A DNA stretch of 64,000 nt from Chimonanthus salicifolius. Taxonomy: Eukaryota > Streptophyta > Magnoliopsida > Laurales > Calycanthaceae. The notes under the pieces are model-generated. The model was not told the DNA's origin. It did not search any database and saw only the letters and a program-made list of their open reading frames with translations. Below, piece after piece: positions 24,108-34,674 of the stretch. The stretch is taken from positions 88,415,383 through 88,479,382 of the forward strand of contig CM023532.1 of the NCBI GenBank assembly GCA_013350335.1. The letters run 5' to 3'. The position numbers and the translations under genes are program-made. How positions within the stretch are numbered: the stretch's first letter is position 1; every line of letters starts with the position of its first letter.

Positions 24108-24969
24108 GGTGTCCCCATGTTTGCTTCTCGGACTGCCCCGACGGAGCATGGACTCCGGTTTCTTTATTTTCATCCTTCCCATGCCATATCTCTCCCATGT
24201 CATGCATGAGATGTAGAAGCCATATGCCATGTAATATATATGATAGCACAAACCATGGCATTTAAAATCCCATCAATAAAACATATAATTTGATTATCAA
24301 AAATAGATCAAGCAAAGCATCATTATACATATCATAGCCTTAAAACCCATCTTAAAACAATCATATGCTTACCAAAATAAATCAAGGAAAAACCCATACA
24401 TAATACATAATCCATGGCTTACAAAAAGGTAGGAATCCTACCAAATACCGACTAGCGTCTCTTGACGTTTTTCGTCTACAGGTCCGGTCACCGATCGTGC
24501 ACTGCTTGCGATGTCCGGTACCTTATTACATATTAATAGTCAGTCCTTGTTTTTAACCATTGATTATCTTAATTACATGAGTCCAAAACTCAGTCACCCT
24601 AGGCTTTATTAATCACACATAAGGTTATTACTTAGAGCCCCTAGGTCCATGATCATCTTCCATGGGGTTCGGCCATGTACCATGGCCGAACCCATGGTTC
24701 TTCATTTTGGCCATTATTTACGGTTTTGCCACTCTTCCTCCATGGTTAAGTTCTCATTTCATTCCTCCATTCTTAGGCCCATGATTGATCCATAGACTTG
24801 GATCCATTAATGTTCCATCAACCATGATATGTACATTAACAAATCAATCCTTAACTTAGCCTAATTTTCCATTCATCTAACCACATACATAATCCCATTT
24901 TTACTTGGGTCCATATACACTATTTAGTTCCACCATAAGTCCTTTCTTGAGGTGGTTTCCATCATGCTT

Positions 24970-25770
24970 TCAAATCATATAGATACTAATTTCTTACCCC
25001 TTTGGATTTTTCAACACATATTCATAGATTCCTAAAAATAGTGGTACATCTAAGCATACTTAAGTTATGTCAAATAATACCCATTCACCACTAAAAATAT
25101 TCACAAGTATTACAAATTTCACCAACTACCAACTTCCACCCTACATGCCCACGTTATCAATGGCTACAACATCACACGGGTTCATATGCCTTCATCATCA
25201 AGTCACGTAGAATTGAAATTACACACAATCATCGAATAACATAACTCATGTGTAACAAGATCTTTCATCTCCATTCTCATCAAACAATAACATGAGATAA
25301 CATAAGAAATAACACATTAATATAATCTAGCGATTCAACATAATTATGATTAGGTTACCCTACCCCATTTACAACATACACCTAGAGATTTAGAAATAAC
25401 AATCCTACTCACCCAAAGCAAGTCATCCCAACACATTCGAAGACCATCCATGACTATCCACAAATTCCTAAACTTTGGAATTATTCATCAGCCCCACCTA
25501 GGTTTCCAACCAAACGCATTGGCATATCACGGCCTCTTCATGCATACTACATATTCACAACTCACAGCACTTTATCAACTCATCATCATATACATAGTCT
25601 ATAACACATCCTTGTTCCTCAATGACGATTCATTGCATACAATCAATTATCAAAGCAATATCATATAAACTCATTGCAATGATTGATAATTCACAATTTA
25701 GCAACTATCATAGGGAATCATCATGCAAACACTAAATAAAATATTTTCATAAATTCATAAGCATAGTATG
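24970..25770. repeat. Hairpin-free block in LTR F shared with the array internal regions
   Basis: 24977-25136 matches 47208-47354 and 54884-55038 (TACTAATTTC, ATTCATAGATTCCTAAAAAT, CACCACTAAAAATATTC). The remainder to about 25770 has no recognised coding content. It interrupts the hairpin series of LTR F and is probably an old fragment of an element's internal region. Exact edges are not determined. Confidence 0.55.
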
Positions 25771-27309
25771 GTTTGGTTCATGGTCCATCATTTTCTATGC
25801 CTCTTGAGGCCACAAAAAATCATCACATACCCCATGAATTTCCTCATTTAAACCCCTTTAAAAATCACTCACATTTATTCATTTAAAACCCTAAAATCAT
25901 TAGCCACCCTCATTGTCTTCCATTCTTTAAAACCCTAAAAATCATACATCACTTACCATGGGGTTCGGCCATACTATATGGCCGAACCCTATGGTCCATC
26001 AATCCACTCAAAAACCATACTTCCATGCTTAATCCATTTAATTACATAATATTCTTAATCCTTTTATTTTTTTTTCTTAACCCTAATTTACCCATTAGGG
26101 TTTTGTCCATTTTCATCCTTCCATTGGATGGATTTGAGATCCAAGGCCTATGATCATTTGGCCACCATCAAATCTAACAAGAATGGATCCCAAATCTTAA
26201 ACCTTAAAAATCTAAATCTCTTGTTAGGATTTACTTACAATCCGACGTCTCCTCCGGCTTTTCTTTCTCCTCTTGATTTCCTTAGCCTTCTCTCTCCTTC
26301 TTCTTGATCTTTGGTCGGTCAAGATGTGCTTGACCCAATGAAAAACATCAAGGCTTGGATCGGCTAAGGTAGGGTTAGATTTGAGAGAGGGAGAGGGGGA
26401 GATGATGAGAAGGAAGATGGTAGCCCTTGATCTTAGAGTGGTGGACCAAAATTTCACTTCTTTCTTCTCTTCTTTTCTCCTTAGCTTTCTTCTTCCTTCT
26501 CTTCTTAGTGTGGGACGGCCATGAGAAAGTGGGAGAGATGGAGAAAGTGAAAAATGAGGATGGGATAAGATGAAAACCTATCTTCTCCCAAGGTTACTTA
26601 CTTTATATTCAACCATAAATTCTCCCCACCAACCACATAGATTTTTATCATGCTTTATGGACCCAACCACCACTAGCCAACGTTTTTTATGCCTTGCAAT
26701 GGGTGGTTTAGTTTTCCAACTTTGACCATTTGACCACCCTTTTGATTAGCTTAATTAATTTATTAATTAGATCATTAGGTTAATTAATTCCCATTTAACT
26801 TAATTCCATTTGCTTAAATTGCATTCATACATCCACCCATGGGTGACCAATTCAACCATGGTGGCCGGCCCCACCAATCCTTGGTCCCCACGCCACCTCA
26901 CTTGGTGAGGTGGAGGTGGGTCCCATTTGGCTATGTCACCTTGATCTAATTAAAATTAACTTAGGTGATTTTTCACATTAATTTATTCAATCCCTTCCAA
27001 CTAATTGGATCTCCATTGGGCCCATGGTCCAATTACATTCCCTCCTATCCATTTACCTTAGAGCTTAAATCCTCTTGGCCCCTTGGGTCCCAAATGGGTA
27101 TTGGGCCCAATTTGACCATCCTTGGCCCAATTGACCATCATTGACCCTTTAAATGAATTTAAATCCAATCCATGGTCCATTGGGCCATACTTGGGCCTTT
27201 GTCCATATTTTGATCCATTTACCATCTATTCCATTAAATTTCCAATTTCCACCATTTAAAATAAATAATAACCACATATGTACCGATTTACAAATTCCGG
27301 GCCGTTACA

Positions 27310-27961
27310 TGCCTTGTATGGCAGGCCATGAAGATCACCCTTGTGTTTGGCAGAGATCAGTGGTACAGTGATGTTAGGACTAGAGATGGTCAGGGAGACT
27401 ACTGAGCAGGTGAGGTAGAGGTTGTTGACTGCCCAGAGGAGCAGAAAAGTTACTCCGATCGTCGGAGGAGGGCACTTGAGTTTGCTGTTGGGGACCACAT
27501 TTTCCTTCGGGTTTTGCCCCGTCATGAAATTCAGAGGTTTGGGACACCGAGGGAAACTGTCACCTCGTTACGTTGGTCCATTTGAGGTGTTAGAGAGGAT
27601 TGGAGAAATGGCTTATAGACTTGCACTTCCTGCGAGTCTCGTCCGAGTGCACAGCGTCTTCCTTATTTCAATGCTTCGGAAGTATCATCAAGATCCGTCA
27701 CATGTGACTAACTTAAAATATGTGCAACTCAATGAGGATGTTACCTATGAGGAAGGACCAGTGCAGGTCGAGGGTTCCAGAGAGCAAATGGTTCGTGGCA
27801 AGACCATCCGCTTGGTTTTAGTGGTTTGGCGACACAAAGGCAGGGAGACTCCTATTTGGGAAATTGAGGCAACGATGCGGAAGCAATTTCTAGCCTTATT
27901 TGAGATTAGAGGTACGAGTTCAGTTTGAAATTCGAGAACGAATTTCTTTAAGGGGTAGTGT
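27310..27961 (+). pseudogene. pol: pol fragment of element H: integrase C-terminal, chromodomain-like tail
   Basis: Resumes after LTR F with the YGR(P) region. The C-terminal GPF/Y-type part reads YVGPFEVLERIGEMAYRLALP, followed by VHSVFLISMLRKY and a degenerate chromodomain-like tail (IRLVLVVWRHK, PIWEIEATM). It is open from about 27422 to its stop at 27926-27928. Frame breaks lie upstream near 27330-27420. After the stop comes a polypurine tract (AAGGGGTAG, 27950-27958) and the LTR at 27962. The chromodomain-like end is typical of the Tekay/Del/CRM side of Ty3/gypsy. Confidence 0.9.
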
Positions 27962-28875
27962 TGTAATGACCCATTCCGAATTTTAAAATTTTCGAAGAGA
28001 TTTTCGAACAAATTTTCGAATCTTCGAGATGTTTTTTGGGACCATGAAGTGAGGAGAGTGTGGGCGCCGAGGTGGGGGCCCAGTTTGCATGTTTTCAAGT
28101 TCTAGAACTTGAAGGACATTTTGGTAATTTTATAATTATTGGTTTTTTTGTCATGAAAATTTGTTCAAAAGTCACACACTTTCTCACTCGACATTCAATA
28201 CTCAAGAATTTTTTTCGGGTTTTCTATCCCATCTTTTTACACTTTTGAAAAGAGATTTTTTTTTAAAAAAAAAAAACTTCTATTAAAAATATATAAAAAA
28301 GGGCTGAAAAACCCTAACCCTTAACCCTTTTTAAACCCCTTTTTCCGCGGCAATATAGTCACTTGCACTACAGTACTACCGCAACCTAGTTGGCAACCTT
28401 CCCTCTCCCCACTATCGATTCTTCTTCTTCTCCTCCTCCTTCTCATTCTTCCCTTACTCACTCCCACCTCCTCTCTCGGTCGACGAGCAGCCACACTAAC
28501 CTATTGAAACCCTCGGCTGTCGGATCTCCTCCTCCCCGCCGCGCCTACCGTATTTGAGGTATTCCCTCTCCTTCCTTTCCCTTCTCCATTCTCGACCCTC
28601 TTCGGACTTTCCCTCTTGTCTCTGAGGCTTTCGATTTTCAACAGTTTTGCTCAATGTTTCCTCGATTTTCCCTGGTTATCCATGATTTCCCTTGGTTTCC
28701 TCGGTTTTCCTTTGGTTTTCGATATTTTTCGCCTTTTTTTCCTTGGTTTTCCCTGTTTTTCTCCTTCTCTCGATTTTCACTGATTTTCCAGGATTTTCTC
28801 TCCCTTTTTCGCCCTTTTCTTCTAACTCAGCTAGGTGACTGAGTCACTCAGTCGAGTGCCGAGTCGACTCAGATG
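27962..28875 (+). mobile_element. 3' LTR of element H, truncated
   Basis: Begins TGTAATGACCCATTCCG just after the polypurine tract. Its sequence differs from the hairpin family: ATTTTCGAA repeats (27985-28030), a GC-richer block, then a C/T-rich stretch (28380-28830) with TTTTCCTTGG-type repeats. It is interrupted at 28876 by LTR G and no further piece is recognised. The left duplication of G would be AGATG (28871-28875). Confidence 0.8.
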
Positions 28876-29474
28876 TGTAACATCCCAGATTTTCAAATTC
28901 ATTATTATATTGGATATTATCTATCTTAATTGTTAAATTTAAGATTTATAGATGGAATAGATGTTAGATGGGTAAGAATTGGGGCAATGGCCCAATTATG
29001 ATCCAACAACATGGATAGAGTTTGATTCTAATTATTGGGTCAAATGCCCAACTACGACCCAATGGGTCAAGATGAATTGATGTTTAAGGTAAATGGGTAA
29101 GGAATTAATTTAATTGGGTCATGTACCCAATTAAGACCCAAGACATGGGATCCACCTCATCAAGTGAGGTGGCATGTGTATGAGGTGGCATGTGAGTGAC
29201 ATGGCCAAGTGGGACCCAAATCCACCTCATCAAGTGAGGTGGCAAATGATTTAATACACATGCATGGTCGGCTAACCATGGTTGACTTGGTCAACCATGG
29301 GTGAGTTCAAAAAGGGTTAAGTGAAGTGTGTTGCGTTAAGGAACTATTTAATTAAGGAATAAATTCAAATGGGGTGAGTTGAATTATATTAAGTTGGAAA
29401 TTAAAATCACTTGAGTTATATGGAAATGAGTTAAAGAAAATTAAGTGAGTCAAAGTGAGTTGGGATTGAGTTGA

Positions 29475-29930
29475 AGGTGAAAGACAAGCCCCAAGTGTGA
29501 GCCATGTATCTCCTTGGTTGGGACACATGGGAAAGACAAAGCCCCCAGTGTAAACCATGCATATTCTTGGTTGACCAAGGGACAAGTGTAAGCCATGTGA
29601 AAGACAAGCCCCAAGTGTAAGCCATGGGAAAGACAAAGCCCCAAGTGTAAGCCATGCATATTCTTGGTTGACCAAGGGACAAGTGTAAGCCATGTGAAAG
29701 ACAAGCTCCAAGGTAAGCCATGTGTCTCCTTGGTTGGGACACATGGGAAAGACAAAGCCCCAAGTGTAAGCCATGCATATTCTTGGTTGACCAAGGGACA
29801 AGTGTAAGCCATGTGAAAGACAAGCCCCAAGGTAAGCCATGTGTCTCCTTGGTTGGGACACATGGGAAAGACAAAGCCTCAAGTGTAAGCCATGCACCTT
29901 CTTGTTTGACCAAGGGACATATGGGAAAGA
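29475..29930. repeat. Minisatellite of about 100-120 bp in LTR G
   Basis: The block GCATATTCTTGGTTGACCAA recurs at about 29558, 29656 and 29776, with a diverged copy near 29888, separated by GCCATGTGAAAGACAAGC segments. Each has the palindrome CTTGGTTGACCAAG. The long apparent minus-strand proteins here are translations of this repeat. Confidence 0.88.
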
Positions 29931-31738
29931 CCACACCTTAATGAGGATGGTTGAGAGGGTGTTGGGAAGATTTCAAAGAGCTCACACCACCCCTTTGGCT
30001 GATCCTCTCTTGGAGACAAAGGAGATAGAGTTTCATCTCATCCTCTCTCCCTCCCTCTTGAGCAAAAGAATCCTATCTCTCATCTCTCTCTCCCTCTCTC
30101 AAACTACACTTAGCTGATTCTTGTCTCTCTCTCCCTCTCTCTTTCACATTTGGTCTTAACACTTAGAGGGCCAACAAAGCATCAAGGAAAGAGAGGAATT
30201 AACAAAGAAAGGAAGGAGTTTGGGGGTTGATTTCAAAGAGGACCTCTTTGGCCGAACCCTCCATTAGGAGTTTTCATCTCAATCTCTCTCCCTCTCTCAT
30301 CATCCTTGGCCGAATTCTCAAGGTGGAACAAGAGATTGCATTGCCTCTTTTCATCTCTCTCTCTCACACACTTTCGGTTCTAGACTTAGAGAAATACGAA
30401 GAACAAAGGAGGCAGAAGAAAGCACTAAGGAAGGAGAAGGATGGAGGAGCAAAATCAGACCTAAAGGAACGGAGAAGACGCGGGAAAGGTATGTAATGTT
30501 TAACGAGGGTTTAATGGTTAAAAGAAGCTAAGGGAAATATGGTTTCGGCTATGGAATGGCCGAAACCATGGGGTTCCATATTGGATTGAAAAGATTGGCC
30601 AAAATGTTATGGGCCATAGAATGTAAAAGAAAAACCTATCGAAGAAGATGGTTAAGCGTTTGGAATGAAAAGAAAAGACCCTAACCTTGTTGGTGGGTAA
30701 GATAAGTTGTACAAATGAGTTGTGATAATGAGGACTATGTTTATACTTGGTTAATGGATGACATTAGATATGTTGAATATACGAAATAAATTTCATAAGG
30801 AAAGGAAAAGCCATGAAGGTGATATCCATTTGAAGATGGAATGTGTTTTGGAATAAATGATCAAAGATCGGTATCCATTCAAGGAATGGGTAGGTGTTGA
30901 GGACCAACAATCAAGGGATGGGAACCCTATGAATGATTGTACGAGTCCATGAATATTTAAAAGTTAATTGACTAACTATGGATTATCAAGTTATGAAATA
31001 AAAAGAAAGGAATGATGGTGAACTCAGTAGTATTTAATATAAAATAAGGATTAAAGAAATGTAACACCCCACATGATGAGGTTGGGTCTTAGATATGAAT
31101 GAATAAGTAAGTGATAGTATCATTTACTGATTGTTATATGGACAAGGTACCAGAAGTTGAACGACGTGCGAGTCGTGACCGGGTGACGCTAAAGAAAGAT
31201 CAAATACTGAAGTGAATCTTCAGTAGGTTTCCTACCTACTTGTAACCACATTTACACTTGTTTTCATGATGGTTTTTATGAGATATTGTCTTACAATTAT
31301 TTATCATATTTTGAATGATGGTTTATGTATTTACAAATGACATACAATGCATTGGCATCTCATGCATAGACATGGGATGATGATTGAGGATATGCTGTGT
31401 TGCAATTATGAGTTACCGTCCTCCTTAGGCGATGAGAGTCCCGCCAGGAGGAGTAACATGAATATAAGTGTCACATTGGTCTCCTCAGGCGATGAGAGTC
31501 CCGCCAGGAGGACTAATAAGTGATATGAAACAACTCAATGATGAAGTGTCTTTCCACAGGTAACGAGGATTACTGTGGATTACCTTATCATGTGAGACCC
31601 AGATGAAAGTGTACTATGATTTACCTTGACGGTGAGAGTCCCGTCAAGTGATGGCTATGTATGTGTGATGGGGTGGGACTCATTACATTTGCATACATAC
31701 ATAGCATGGTTTTATATGTTTTTGATGATCATGTACTA

Positions 31739-31740
<2 letters not shown>

Positions 31741-31798
<58 letters not shown>
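31741..31798. repeat. (AT)29 microsatellite
   Basis: A pure AT dinucleotide run inside LTR G, just 3' of the short-stem modules. Confidence 0.95.
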
Positions 31799-31801
<3 letters not shown>

Positions 31802-31870
31802 TGTTTTATATGCTAACCATGTGGTAGCCCTGATTGGAAACCTACTTGGCGCGTTGATCTAACGCCCTAA

Positions 31871-31882
31871 TTCTATCCTTAG
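31871..31882 (+). promoter_or_regulatory. Candidate splice acceptor in LTR G
   Basis: TTCTATCCTTAG is a pyrimidine-rich tract ending in AG. The same block, (C/T)TACTTCTATC(T/C)TAG, is found in sense orientation in LTRs O (near 4890), B (13873), C (17757), F (23517), I (35125), array LTRs (near 42228, 49924, 57608) and the LTR at 61795. It lies 1.4 kb after the donor-like site here and about 2.5 kb in the array LTRs. Function is inferred. Confidence 0.45.
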
Positions 31883-32341
31883 AGGATAATACAAGTACAA
31901 GGAAAGGGAAAGAAAAGGTCGATGACCGAGAGGGGAGCCAAGCCTAAGCGCTTGATTGATGAACATGACTTTTATCTATTGACGTTTGAGTTATAATTGA
32001 TGGACATGTAATAAGTTAATACTTTGCTATGGTTTGATTAGGTTATTAACTATGGATGGTTGTTTTATATTAATTATTAATTGAGACTGTTACTTGCTAT
32101 CTATTCATTCTATTTCCACAGTTAGACTAGTTTATTCCGCAAGTTATTGTTTAGTTTCATGTGTGATTTGTTATCATGGTCTAGTCCATGTACACATGGG
32201 TGGCCAGTTAAGGTTCAGACTTGAGTAGTCTGAACTTAACTCGCGTCGTGGCGCTCCTGTTCTCTTTCATTCTGTGTTTCTTTCAAAAGAAATTTTCAGA
32301 CTCTGATTTTCGAAAGGGTGGAAAGGGCGGGGCGTTACAGT

Positions 32342-32353
32342 TGGTATCAGAGC
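32342..32353 (+). promoter_or_regulatory. Primer-binding site for tRNA-iMet
   Basis: TGGTATCAGAGC two bases after the LTR terminus at 32339, matching the PBS of element B and the array. Confidence 0.93.
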
Positions 32354-32430
32354 GAAACGGGAAGTTGAATCATTGAAGTAAGATTAAGACGGTTTCATGT
32401 GTCACTAACGGATAAGAATCCCAACTGACC

Positions 32431-32444
32431 GACTTTTCGGAGTC
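32431..32444 (+). ncRNA. Leader hairpin with TTCG loop
   Basis: GACTT-TTCG-GAGTC, a five-pair stem with one T-G pair, about 80 nt after the PBS. Equivalents are at 49352-49339 and 57036-57023 (minus strand, perfect GACTC-TTCG-GAGTC), about 13284-13271 (one mismatch) and 62362-62375 (one mismatch). The cUUCGg tetraloop is a known very stable RNA loop. A packaging or dimerisation role is my inference. Confidence 0.5.
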
Positions 32445-32784
32445 CGCTGACTTGGGGCTGGATTAATTTACTTCGAGTGACTCAGAATGAACAATCAATC
32501 TGAGAACGACAATGAAAGATAGCAAAGTAAAGTACAATCATCATAACTGGATATATCAAACATAGCAAGGTAGGATGCACTCCCCTGAAACTCCCACACT
32601 GAAAAACAAACAACAGGAATTTAGAGATTTCCCCAGAAACGAAAGAAACAAAGAGTGATGATTTGGCAATCTTCCCAAACAAAGTACATGATATTATGCA
32701 TGATCAAATTCCCCTGAAAACCAAGAGTGGCTTATTTAGAATTGTTTTTGAATATTCTTGTGTTTTAAATGTTATGGCACAGAT

Positions 32785-33345
32785 ATGTCAAGCAATGAGG
32801 AATACACAGAGTTATGGGATAAAGGGACACCTAGTTGTCCAGTAGATTTGGTATCGACTTCCAACAGTATCAGCATGGAAGTCAATGTGGACCTTCAAGA
32901 GGGGCCTCCCAAGGAGGAGGAATGGAACTTAGCACCATTGGAGGAGGTGAACCTAGCACCATTACCGGAGTATCTTATGGAAGATATTCCTTGGTTAATG
33001 GGACCTCCTGAGGAAGAAGAAGAGGATCTAGCACCTTTTCTGAAGGATCCTATAGCAGATGTTCCCATAATCTTGGAATCGCTTGGGGAGATAGATCCCT
33101 ACGATACATGTGAGTTGTGCAATCAAGACGGGCACAACTGTAGGCATTGTCCTCACCCTTTAGGCATTGTCTGCCCGTTCTGTGGACTGCATGGGCATGG
33201 AGAGGTGAGGACTAATTGTCCTTATATTGGAGGACCTGGATTAATACCCTGCACGACATGTGAAGTATTGGGGCACACGGCGATGACGTGTCCTGATAAC
33301 CGTTTCAAGTTCGCTGATGATGCGGAATCTTCTATGGAAGACTAG
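32785..33345 (+). CDS. Pre-gag ORF with three zinc knuckles (186 aa)
   Basis: The start ATG at 32785 (MSSNEEY) was preferred over the in-frame ATG at 32758 because both homologous copies at 48801 and 56485 begin there. The N-terminal two-thirds is acidic (EEEEEDLAPF-type, GPPEEE). The C-terminal third has three knuckles: CELCNQDGHNCRHC (CX2CX4HX4C), CPFCGLHGHGEVRTNC (CX2CX4HX6C) and CTTCEVLGHTAMTC (CX2CX4HX4C), ending SSMED. It lies between the PBS leader and gag, in the same orientation, with 218 bp to the gag ATG, and has no internal stop. Zinc knuckles bind single-stranded nucleic acid, so an accessory RNA-binding role is plausible. I know no named family for it; a captured host zinc-knuckle protein is an alternative. 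Confidence 0.7.
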   Translation: MSSNEEYTELWDKGTPSCPVDLVSTSNSISMEVNVDLQEGPPKEEEWNLAPLEEVNLAPLPEYLMEDIPWLMGPPEEEEEDLAPFLKDPIADVPIILESLGEIDPYDTCELCNQDGHNCRHCPHPLGIVCPFCGLHGHGEVRTNCPYIGGPGLIPCTTCEVLGHTAMTCPDNRFKFADDAESSMED

Positions 33346-33563
33346 GCTAGGAAGTAATATGAAGGGGTGTTAAAAAGAGGGTTATTTTGTAAGGGTGCAT
33401 TTTATTCTCTATAGGGTTTTGTTTCACCCTACCCACCTTTGTACAAGGATGAAGTATGAATTTATATGAAGTATGCGATTTTATGATTTCAATGAGGATT
33501 TATGGCATTTAATATATGTTTTAATGGAAATTAAGTCTATGATGTTTCCATGAATAGGAAGAA
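33346..33563 (+). other. Spacer between pre-gag ORF and gag
   Basis: AT-rich and non-coding. The last 30 bases (AGTCTATGATGTTTCCATGA...GAAGAA before the gag ATG) resemble the bases just before gag in the other elements (AGTCAACGATGTTTTTCAATGA at 62708 and its counterpart near 13000). So the pre-gag unit looks inserted into an existing leader. Confidence 0.6.
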
Positions 33564-34674
33564 ATGGCGCCTCAAAAAAAAATTGTAAAGAATCAAAAAG
33601 GAAAAGAAAAAGTATTACAAATTGGAATAGGTGAAGGAGCATCAAAGAGAAGGACATGACAAGACGGCAAAAAGAAGGAGGAAGTGTTAATAATCACGCC
33701 GCAAGGGAAAGTGATACCTCAACTTGAGAAGGTTGTACATAAGAAGGTGCAATCGGTATATGATCGGGAGCAGTCAGTTCATGACGAGGAGAGATCAGTT
33801 CATGAAAGATCACGTAATGAGGAAGAATCACATCATTCTCGGCGAGAGGAGGAGGATAGTGACCCTACGTATCGACGGTACGAAGAGGAAGGTAATGACT
33901 CTTCATATTGATGGGACGAAGAGGAAGGTAATGATCTTCATACCGACGGGAGGAAGAAGGAAACAACAGCAGCAACGTGACTATACCACATGTACCGCAT
34001 GAACTACAGAGCTTGGTACAGGCAGTAGTCACTTCTGTCCTCCAACAACATATGAATGGAGGTGGAATCACGAGTGAAACTAATGACCGTAACATGTTCA
34101 AAGATTTTCAACAACAGCGCCCACCTTACTTCAAGGGCAGAGAAGGGCCTGTTGGAGCTGAGAACTGGTTGGAAAAGATCTCCCACATACTGACTCTTTT
34201 GAATATCAAGAGTCATGCTCACAAAATCCTATTGGCCGCGTCACAACTGATTGATGAAGCTGCTAAATGGTGGAAAGTAGTGGAGAAACAGCAGGCACTT
34301 GTGCTAGAAGGAGAAAGAATTGCTATGACATGGGAGCAATTCTCAGCGACATTCGTATAGCGCTATTTTCCAGAGGAAGAGAGGAAACGTCAGATTTAGG
34401 CCTTTATGACGTTAGTACAAGGTTCGATGACAGTGGCTGAGTATCACCAAGAATTTCTCAGCCTGTCAATTTATACATTTTATGTTGTGGACACAGAATA
34501 TTAGAGGGCTCGCAAGTTCGAGCGTGGGTTACGGCCAAACATTAGGGCCAGGGTAACCGTGTTCAAAGCAGCCACGCTGGCGGAAGTGGTCAGCAAGGCT
34601 ACCATTGTGGAACAAGATTGGCGGAATTTGCAAGAGTGGACAACCGCCGAGCGCCGATTGGGAGGGGTGCGTAT
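33564..34674 (+). pseudogene. gag: gag of element G, decayed
   Basis: Starts MAPQKK, homologous to the gag starts of element B (MAPKKK, 12971) and of the element at 62738. There is a stop at 33658-33660 and a frameshifted charged tail (33684-33911). The capsid-like part is then open at 33977-34360 (VPHELQSLVQAVV, RPPYFKGR, AENWLEKI, KWWKVVEKQQALV, MTWEQFSATF). Three TAG stops follow at about 34358, 34398 and 34502, then FERGLRPNIRA and ATLAEVVSKATIVEQ. The zinc knuckle is not reached because LTR I cuts the gene at 34675. TAG stops sit where homologues have CAG or TGG. Confidence 0.87.

Larger units (their letters stand above)
23022..27309 (-). mobile_element. Solo LTR F, 4.3 kb
   Basis: From TGTAACGCCCGCCCC to GGGCCGTTACA. 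The host codons for the conserved YG of integrase continue directly after it. Flanks GGTCT (23017-23021) and TGCCT (27310-27314) match at three of five positions, a decayed duplication. Contents in sense order from the right: U3 with GTGGG(T)CCC and CCACCTCA/TGAGGTGG palindromes (26890-26935); TATA-like ATATAAAG near 26603-26610; leader; donor-like GTAAGT (26238-26233); hairpins; a foreign block (24970-25770); the 48-bp array; acceptor-like CTACTTCTACCCTAG near 23517. Confidence 0.88.
437..28875 (+). mobile_element. Host element H: old Ty3/gypsy element split by later insertions
   Basis: Three plus-strand segments (437-1461, 22321-23021, 27310-28875) read in pol order: RT, RNase H, integrase zinc finger and core, integrase C-terminal domain, polypurine tract, 3' LTR. 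The first gap is bounded by a perfect CAGTT duplication and the second by a degenerate one. The interrupted codons line up with the usual order of Ty3/gypsy pol, so the pieces belong together. The 5' LTR and gag are upstream of the window. The 3' LTR (from 27962) is not of the hairpin-rich family that dominates the rest of the window, so H is a different, older element. Confidence 0.85.
28876..32339 (+). mobile_element. LTR G, 5' LTR, 3.46 kb
   Basis: Starts TGTAACATCCC and ends GGGCGGGGCGTTACA, followed by the PBS. In order: U3 with GACCCAATGGGTC-like and CCACCTCA/TGAGGTGG palindromes (29155-29240) and a GGTTGACTTGGTCAACC palindrome (29279-29297); a minisatellite (29475-29930); CTCTCTCCC leader (30000-30380); donor-like GTATGT at 30489-30494; hairpin near 30541; short-stem modules (31410-31650); (AT)29; acceptor-like CTAATTCTATCCTTAG ending at 31882; U5. 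It is the best plus-strand example of the family's layout. Confidence 0.9.

Noticed and set aside
23656..24261. 201-codon repetitive frame, or a CRISPR-like array
   Set aside because: The repeats are direct 48-bp units without unique spacers, inside a plant solo LTR; coding appearance follows from the period being divisible by three.
23017..27314. Perfect target duplication for solo LTR F
   Set aside because: GGTCT and TGCCT agree at only three positions; accepted as decayed only because the host codons resume exactly.
28380..28860. Host gene 5' UTR or exon in the C/T-rich stretch
   Set aside because: It follows the PPT and LTR start of element H and has no gene-like frame; better read as part of that LTR.
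29352..29936. Long repetitive minus-strand reading frames of 137-194 codons
   Set aside because: They are translations of the LTR G minisatellite, overlap in three frames, and resemble no protein family.
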